DNA from: Verrucomicrobiota bacterium | GTDB taxonomy: Bacteria; Verrucomicrobiota; Verrucomicrobiia; Opitutales; UBA2995 | Length of the DNA: 64,000 nt | Direction: 5' to 3' | Assembly: GCA_027622555.1 (NCBI GenBank) | Contig: JAQBYJ010000013.1 | Coordinates: 1 to 64,000, forward strand | Part shown: piece after piece, positions 58,637-64,000 of the stretch | How the letters are laid out: each line of letters begins with the position of its first letter | Numbering within the stretch: the stretch's first letter is position 1 | The notes under the pieces: generated by a model | What the model saw: only the letters and a program-made list of their open reading frames with translations | What the model was told of the DNA's origin: nothing | The model's database searches: none | Translations under genes and position numbers: made by a program

Positions 58637-61600
58637 ATGGGAACTGAAAGACAGAGCAGGTTTAGACTTTCCTTCCAGACGAAGATATTGATTCCTGTAC
58701 TTACCTTTCTGGTGCTGTTGCCTGTCATCACGGTTTTTGTTTTGGAACAGCATGTTGAATCCGCAGCGCGTCAGGAGGACCGGAAGACACTTTTCGCAGT
58801 CAGTGCCGGGTTCAGAAATTCTCTGGATTTGATAGAAAAAAGTCTTGTGATGAGATTTCGAGACACTGTGAACGAGCCTCGGTTCAAGGCAGTGGCTATG
58901 CTAAATGATCCGGACACCATGCATTCATTTTTAGTGAATTCCCTGGAAAAATATGAAGGCGATGTACAAGTCATTATTTTTACGCCTAATGATCCCAGTC
59001 AAATTCCAAGCCGAGCTCAAACAACCAATATAAAGGATCTGTCGGATTTCGAATCCAATGCCTCCCGGCTAATTCGACAGGCCAAAGATGGGACCACCCG
59101 TTCAAAACTTTCCGTCTACGACAATCGCGCCTACCATTTGATCGCAACTCCTGTTTTTCTTGCAGAAAACACGGATCCAGTTGGCATACTTACCTTCGCG
59201 GTAGAACTCGGACAGACAGCCGTTGATGATATAAAATCACTTACCAGAACGGAAATAGTAATCTATGCAGGTGAGCAATGGATAACTGGTACCGTCGATA
59301 AAGACGTTTTCTCCAGACAATCAACCGTCCTAAAACAAAGTATCAATTACCAAGATTCGGAAATAGCGACAGATGCAATTAATGGTGAACACTTTCACAT
59401 ATTAACGGGTCGCCTGGAGAACCTTGAATTTGCTACGCAATCCCTAAGCTACGCGCTGCTTTCTTCCTACGAAGAACGGCTTCAGGCCTTGAGCGCTACG
59501 AAGGTGATCCTGATTGGCATAAGCGTAGTTGGCATAGCAATTAGTATTTGCACAATCATGATTCTGGTTAGGAATCTCACACGTCCGTTACGACAATTAC
59601 GCGATGGAGCTGAGGCCGTCGGTCGAGGGGACTTTTCTCAGGAAATCAATATCGGTTCGCGTGACGAATGTGGTGATCTTGCGAAAACCTTTAACCAGAT
59701 GACATCCAACCTAAAAACCTCGAGGGATCAATTGGAGGATACGGTGGTTGAATTGAAAAAAACCCAAAATCAGCTGATCCAGCGGGAGGCCCTTTTACGT
59801 GAAAATGAAGAAGGGTTGAGATTGATAATTGAAGGTGCTCGCGATCATGTAATTTTCACCATTAATGACAATGGAGAGATCCTGAGATGGAATGGCGCGG
59901 CGGAACGAATGCTTGGTTACAAAACCGATGAGGCTAAGGAGATAAACTATATCGTTTTTTTTGCAGAGGAAGACAAAGCAACCGGAGCCTACAAAAGTTT
60001 AATCAACACGGCCAAAATAAACGGTCGATCCGAGTTCGAAGGTTGGCGAATCGGCAAGGACGGAAAGCGATTCTGGGCAGATGTCACACTATCCAGACTT
60101 GAAACTCTTCCAGGTGAACAGACTGGTGGCTATGTAGAAATTGCACGCGATATCAGCGCACGTAAAAAAGCAGAAACAGCCTTGGTCGAAGCAAGAAACG
60201 CTGCTGAGAATTCAAACCGGGCCAAGAACGAATTCATGGGTAATATGAGCCATGAAATTAGAACTCCCATGAATGGGGTTATCGGGATGACCAGTCTTCT
60301 TCTTGAGGAGAAACTCAGCGAGGAACAACGGGAGCTGGCAGATACCATCAAAAACAGTGCCGATTCTCTTTTGGAAATTATCGACGACATCCTTGATATT
60401 TCAAAAATTGAAGCTGGCCAACTGGAAATCATACTAGGACCTGTAAATGTCATAGAATTGCTGGAGGTTACCGTGAATTCATTCGCTCACGTTTTTGTGG
60501 AAAAGGATTTATGTATAAATATATTCACAACCAAGGATGTCCCGGCATTCATCGAATCGGATGGTTCCAGAATCAGGCAGGTGCTGAGTAACCTCATTGG
60601 AAATGCCGTCAAATTTACCGAAGAAGGAGGTGTACGCATCGATATGGAATACTCGAAGGAAACCAAAGAACTTTGCATTTCAGTTCACGACTCAGGTATT
60701 GGGATTCCAACAGACAAAATTGATCAACTTTTTAAACCATTCTTCCAGGTCGAGTCCAATAATTCGAGACGCTTTGGAGGAACGGGGTTGGGACTATCCA
60801 TCTCCCGTAAAATAATCCGCCTTTTAAACGGAGATATATCGATCCAAAGTGTTCTGGGTAAAGGATCGACTTTTACCGTGAAAATGAAGTGCACTCCTAT
60901 GGAGGATACGGTTGTATTCAGATCCTTCCCTCAGAAAAAATGCACCGTTCTATCCAATAACTCTATTTCCAATTCCGCCATTGTGGATCAACTCTCCAAC
61001 TGGAGCGTTCTGTCACAAGCGAAGGATTTAACGCGCGAAAACATTATTCAAGCACTTCAGGACGACTCAATTGACCTGCTAATAATAGATGATGAGGAGA
61101 ACCTCATTGAAATTGATTCGTTGATGATCGGCATTGAGAAAGTCACCTGCCCAATCATTCGTTTATTAGCCATCAATGTTAAGGCAGAGTCCACATGGAA
61201 GGGTAATTGCCTCACTTTGAATAAACCCATTCACCCAACAGACCTAAACGGATGCCTTTGCAATCTCATCGCCAAAAAAGATCCGGTTAAGCTTAATAAA
61301 TCGACTGAGCCAACCGGGGGCAGTGAATTAAACCCGTCCTTCGCCATACAGTATCCGCATTCGATCCTCATCGTAGAGGACAATCCCATAAATGCCAAAG
61401 TGATGGAAACCATTCTTAAGAAACTTGGTTATGCCAGCGATGTTGCGAACAACGGTGAAGAATGTCTGGATGCCATTGAATTGAAACCATACGACATCAT
61501 TTTTATGGACCTACAAATGCCAATCATGGATGGCTATCAAGCAACCGTTCGAATTTTAAATTCAGAGACCAAAAAACATCCCATTTATATTACGGCATTT

Positions 61601-61762
61601 ACAGCAAACGCGCGACAAGATGATCGTGATGCATGTGAAGCAGTAGGGATGCATGACTTCGTTGCAAAACCGGCAAGGCCTAAAGGGATAACAGATGTAA
61701 TTATTCGGGCGCATAAATGGCTCGAAAAACAGGTTGTCATAGAAGCTGGTAAGTCAAAGTAG
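58637..61762 (+). CDS. Hybrid sensor histidine kinase with two receiver domains
   Basis: 1041 residues: N-terminal helix (about 15-34), a periplasmic sensor domain (about 35-285, Cache-like), a second helix (about 288-312), HAMP (LTRPLRQLRDGAEAVGRG), coiled linker, PAS (LIIEGARDHVIFTINDNG...), HisKA with phosphorylated H539 (FMGNMSHEIRTPMNG), HATPase (GIPTDKIDQLFKPFFQ; RRFGGTGLGLSI), a degenerate receiver (about 760-880, IDLLIIDDEENLI) and a C-terminal receiver with D958 (YDIIFMDLQMP). No Hpt domain is present. 18 nt after the barrel-copper protein, so both are likely co-expressed; the response output gene is not in the window. Confidence 0.9.
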   Translation: MGTERQSRFRLSFQTKILIPVLTFLVLLPVITVFVLEQHVESAARQEDRKTLFAVSAGFRNSLDLIEKSLVMRFRDTVNEPRFKAVAMLNDPDTMHSFLVNSLEKYEGDVQVIIFTPNDPSQIPSRAQTTNIKDLSDFESNASRLIRQAKDGTTRSKLSVYDNRAYHLIATPVFLAENTDPVGILTFAVELGQTAVDDIKSLTRTEIVIYAGEQWITGTVDKDVFSRQSTVLKQSINYQDSEIATDAINGEHFHILTGRLENLEFATQSLSYALLSSYEERLQALSATKVILIGISVVGIAISICTIMILVRNLTRPLRQLRDGAEAVGRGDFSQEINIGSRDECGDLAKTFNQMTSNLKTSRDQLEDTVVELKKTQNQLIQREALLRENEEGLRLIIEGARDHVIFTINDNGEILRWNGAAERMLGYKTDEAKEINYIVFFAEEDKATGAYKSLINTAKINGRSEFEGWRIGKDGKRFWADVTLSRLETLPGEQTGGYVEIARDISARKKAETALVEARNAAENSNRAKNEFMGNMSHEIRTPMNGVIGMTSLLLEEKLSEEQRELADTIKNSADSLLEIIDDILDISKIEAGQLEIILGPVNVIELLEVTVNSFAHVFVEKDLCINIFTTKDVPAFIESDGSRIRQVLSNLIGNAVKFTEEGGVRIDMEYSKETKELCISVHDSGIGIPTDKIDQLFKPFFQVESNNSRRFGGTGLGLSISRKIIRLLNGDISIQSVLGKGSTFTVKMKCTPMEDTVVFRSFPQKKCTVLSNNSISNSAIVDQLSNWSVLSQAKDLTRENIIQALQDDSIDLLIIDDEENLIEIDSLMIGIEKVTCPIIRLLAINVKAESTWKGNCLTLNKPIHPTDLNGCLCNLIAKKDPVKLNKSTEPTGGSELNPSFAIQYPHSILIVEDNPINAKVMETILKKLGYASDVANNGEECLDAIELKPYDIIFMDLQMPIMDGYQATVRILNSETKKHPIYITAFTANARQDDRDACEAVGMHDFVAKPARPKGITDVIIRAHKWLEKQVVIEAGKSK

Positions 61763-61817
61763 GCTTGCCGAAACTAAAATTCGTTTGTAGGACATCATCT
61801 TCTATCAACGAAACGCT

Positions 61818-63149
61818 ATGCTCAACTCCCCAAACCTTCTTTACGCTCCTTTAAACAACTTTTCATTGGTCCGGACAAAACAACTCGCCGGGTTTCTAAG
61901 CTTAATTTTCTTCGCTTGGTATCCAACTTCCTTGAGGGCGATCATTGATTCGCCGGGAGCGAAAGAATTGGGGATCTCTGAAAATGACTGGCCATGGTGG
62001 CGTGGTCCAAATCGCAACGGACACGCACAAAACCAAAGAATCCCAACAGAATGGGATGAAACAAAAAATATCATTTGGAAAACTCCGATTCCCGGACGAG
62101 GCCACAGCACACCCACGGTGGTGGGCGAGAGCGTATTTCTGCTAACTTCAGATGAAGCGAATAAAACCCAATCCGCGATGTGCCTCAATAGATCCACCGG
62201 CGCTCTTCAATGGATTACCCAACTTCACCAAGGCGGATGGCTAGGACGGATCCATGATCGAAACAGCCAAGCCACGCCGACCATCGCCTGCGACGGAAAA
62301 AGGATATTCGCAACATTCATGTACAATGAGCAAATCTGGCTATCAGCGCTAAATATAAATGGGGAAATTCTATGGCAGAAGAAAGCGAGCGAATTCTCCT
62401 CGCATTGGGGCTACTCGACCTCACCCGCAATCTACAACAACCTCGTTATCGTTTCTGCCGATCACAAAAATGGAGGGGAACTCACCGGCTTCGATCAGGA
62501 AACAGGAAAGGTTGTGTGGAAAACATCACGCCCACAGATCCCAAACTACGCTTCTCCCGTTATATTTTCAATCAACGGACAAGACCAGCTCATACTTCCA
62601 GGCTGTGAAATCCTCGCCAGTTACAATCCCTCTGATGGCAAGCTCAACTGGTCGTCGCCAGTCACAACGCAGGAAACAGTGGGAAGTGCGGTGACCGATG
62701 GGCAACGCATTTACGCGAGCGGAGGTTGGCCCAAGACGGAAACCGCCTGTGTATCGGGCGATGGAACGGGTGAACTTATCTGGAGAAATTCAATCAAGGT
62801 CTACGCCCCATCCATGTTGGTAACCAAAGGGCATCTTTACACCATGACCGACAATGGCTTCGCTTATTGTTGGAATACAGAAACGGGAAAGATGATGTGG
62901 CGTAACAAATTTGGCGGAAATTTCAGTGCCTCTCTCGTTCTGGTTGGCGACCAGCTTTTCGCCTCCAGCGAACAAGGGAAGACGGTTATTTTCAAAGCGA
63001 ATCCAGAGGCATTTGAGATCGTGGCGGAAAACCAACTCGGGGATGAGATTTGGGCTACACCCGTCATTTGTGGAGATCGAATCTACCTTCGAGTTGCCCA
63101 CCACGAAGCGGATGGTCGGCAAGAGGTACTCTACTGCATTGGTGGTTAA
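61818..63149 (+). CDS. Exported PQQ-like beta-propeller protein
   Basis: 443 residues, N-terminal signal-like stretch (about 25-45). A WD/PQQ-type eight-bladed propeller: WPWWRGPNRNGHAQ, repeated strand motifs GALQWI, GEILWQK, GKVVWKT, GKLNWSS, GELIWRN and GKMMWRN, each a beta-blade ending. Similar proteins bind PQQ or act as scaffolds (BamB-like, outer-membrane). No dehydrogenase metal site is visible, so a scaffold is as likely as an enzyme. Confidence 0.85.
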   Translation: MLNSPNLLYAPLNNFSLVRTKQLAGFLSLIFFAWYPTSLRAIIDSPGAKELGISENDWPWWRGPNRNGHAQNQRIPTEWDETKNIIWKTPIPGRGHSTPTVVGESVFLLTSDEANKTQSAMCLNRSTGALQWITQLHQGGWLGRIHDRNSQATPTIACDGKRIFATFMYNEQIWLSALNINGEILWQKKASEFSSHWGYSTSPAIYNNLVIVSADHKNGGELTGFDQETGKVVWKTSRPQIPNYASPVIFSINGQDQLILPGCEILASYNPSDGKLNWSSPVTTQETVGSAVTDGQRIYASGGWPKTETACVSGDGTGELIWRNSIKVYAPSMLVTKGHLYTMTDNGFAYCWNTETGKMMWRNKFGGNFSASLVLVGDQLFASSEQGKTVIFKANPEAFEIVAENQLGDEIWATPVICGDRIYLRVAHHEADGRQEVLYCIGG

Positions 63150-63200
63150 TTGAACGCGACCCGTTTATCCGGATTTCGTAAATAAAAACAGTCTGAATTC

Positions 63201-63231
63201 GACCGTTTAGGATTTCCAAACGGTTGGTTTT
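63201..63231 (+). terminator. Probable terminator after the PQQ-like propeller
   Basis: gaccgttt (63201-63208) pairs with aaacggtt (63218-63225), followed by ggttttc. Moderate stem and a short T-run. Confidence 0.5.
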
Positions 63232-63324
63232 CAAAGAGAGGACGAATCAGAAGTTCGAATTGTGACTCCAAATCCTAAGATGTATTGTCCGAGTTTACCG
63301 AATTGCCTTTTCGCCACTTTCATA

Positions 63325-64000
63325 ATGAAATTCAGAATGCAAAAAACAGCACTCATGCTCATTTGTGTATTTTCCCTCTTGGCGGGTCTTCCCACTTTCT
63401 CGGCTCCCCCCGATCCACTTTACGAGCAACGCTCGGAGTCCAACCGCGACGGTATAGGTAAATTTTATCTGGGACGTGAGATTTCGCATGTCATGGGGCA
63501 CCAGGGAGCAAGCTGGCTGGAACGGCCTACCCGTGAACAAGAGGAACGGACTGACCTGCTCATGGAAGCCCTTCCCATAAAAGAAGGAGATGTGATTGCC
63601 GACATAGGGGCAGGCAGCGGCTACTTCGCCTGGCAGTTTGCTCAACGGGTTGGTGAATCGGGGAAAGTTCTTGGAGTCGATATACAGCAGGAAATGCTGG
63701 ATATTTTGGCCGAAAAAATGAAAGCCCGAGGAGTCGGCGACAGGGTTGTAGGCATTTTAGGAACCATCACCGATCCGAACCTGCCCGACAACGCGGTAGA
63801 TCTGGCCATCATGATCGATGTCTACCATGAGCTTAGCCATCCCTATGAAATGACGGTTAAAATGGTAGAGAGTCTCAAACCTGGAGGACTACTTGTGTTC
63901 GTGGAATACCGAACAGAAGATCCAGCGGTTCGCATCAAACGCCTGCACAAGATGACCGAGGTCCAGGTCAAAAAAGAGATGGAAATTCAGAACCTGGAGT
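63325..64000 (+). CDS. Exported class I SAM methyltransferase (partial, cut by window end)
   Basis: At least 225 codons from ATG at 63325; the 3' end is beyond the window. A signal peptide (MKFRMQKTALMLICVFSLLAGLPTFSA) is followed by the block VMGHQGASWLERP, then the SAM motif I VIADIGAGSGYFAW and motif II area VLGVDIQQEMLD, with DLAIMIDVYHEL as motif III. The MGHQGASWLERP phrase is typical of an exported methyltransferase family of unknown substrate. Placed after the PQQ-like gene. Confidence 0.82.
   Translation, partial: MKFRMQKTALMLICVFSLLAGLPTFSAPPDPLYEQRSESNRDGIGKFYLGREISHVMGHQGASWLERPTREQEERTDLLMEALPIKEGDVIADIGAGSGYFAWQFAQRVGESGKVLGVDIQQEMLDILAEKMKARGVGDRVVGILGTITDPNLPDNAVDLAIMIDVYHELSHPYEMTVKMVESLKPGGLLVFVEYRTEDPAVRIKRLHKMTEVQVKKEMEIQNLE

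Noticed and set aside
1-64000. tRNA, rRNA, CRISPR array, phage or integrase genes, known riboswitch
   Set aside because: Looked for by eye on both strands; none seen. A covariance-model scan would be needed to be certain for small RNAs.

Overview
The window looks like a piece of a free-living, Gram-negative, aerobic marine or aquatic member of the PVC group, most likely Verrucomicrobiota (Opitutales/Puniceicoccales-like). This is inferred from gene content: Tat-exported Gfo/Idh/MocA oxidoreductase and sugar isomerase, a DUF6797-type PVC secreted propeller, exported PQQ/haem sugar-dehydrogenase-like proteins, an exosortase, and secreted proteins that end in a shared 'STDLK-W...FFR' module. There is no rRNA, tRNA or CRISPR array to confirm it. 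Coding density is high, several convergent gene pairs overlap tail to tail, and clear Shine-Dalgarno sites are uncommon.

Layout. 0.1-12.2 kb: adenosine deaminase; a 1-kb gene-free stretch full of degenerate inverted repeats; small exported proteins (SMP-30-like, lamin-tail, LamG-like); pterin dehydratase; NERD membrane protein; M29-like aminopeptidase; NhaC antiporter plus MFS transporter; a fungal-type cystathionine gamma-synthase-like enzyme. 12.3-15.4 kb: a two-gene module of an FHA/Zn-ribbon/GTPase protein and a tail-anchored GAP1-N-like partner, then a glycine-zipper lipoprotein with a strong terminator. 15.7-18.2 kb: SNF2 helicase. 18.3-29.7 kb: exported carbohydrate and redox genes, including a propeller protein with an azurin-like copper domain, Tat-exported oxidoreductase and isomerase, aldose epimerase, a VOC protein, a DUF120 (riboflavin-kinase-like) protein and a PQQ dehydrogenase/dihaem fusion. 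29.7-31.4 kb: YHYH gene remnant, DUF3500 protein and a small exported protein. 31.5-35.9 kb: a sulfur-assimilation operon (cysteine synthase, siroheme sulfite/nitrite reductase, flavin/Fe-S electron donor). 36-37.1 kb: exosortase. 37.3-45.3 kb: a seven-gene housekeeping operon (HIT, PhoH, 7TM-HD, YbeY, DUF502, RecO-like, nuclease-XPD helicase). 45.5 kb: RRM protein. 46.0-49.8 kb: glycolate oxidase glcDEF. 50-56 kb: SleB hydrolase, GH26, DUF2161, ArsC/Spx, a DUF547-START-glycosyltransferase operon and cyclophilin. 56-63 kb: membrane protein, a beta-barrel/cupredoxin fusion next to a hybrid histidine kinase, a PQQ-like propeller, and a methyltransferase cut by the window end.

The most unusual items are: (1) the FHA-Zn ribbon-GTPase / GAP1-like pair, a reduced form of the GTPase-associated conflict or signalling modules; (2) a siroheme reductase with a complete four-cysteine cluster motif in both halves, coupled to a GltD-like/ferredoxin donor; (3) two independent fusions of blue-copper domains to unrelated exported proteins, one beside a sensor kinase; and (4) a small bacterial DUF120 protein resembling archaeal CTP-dependent riboflavin kinase. 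All functions are read from motifs by eye; no database search was possible.
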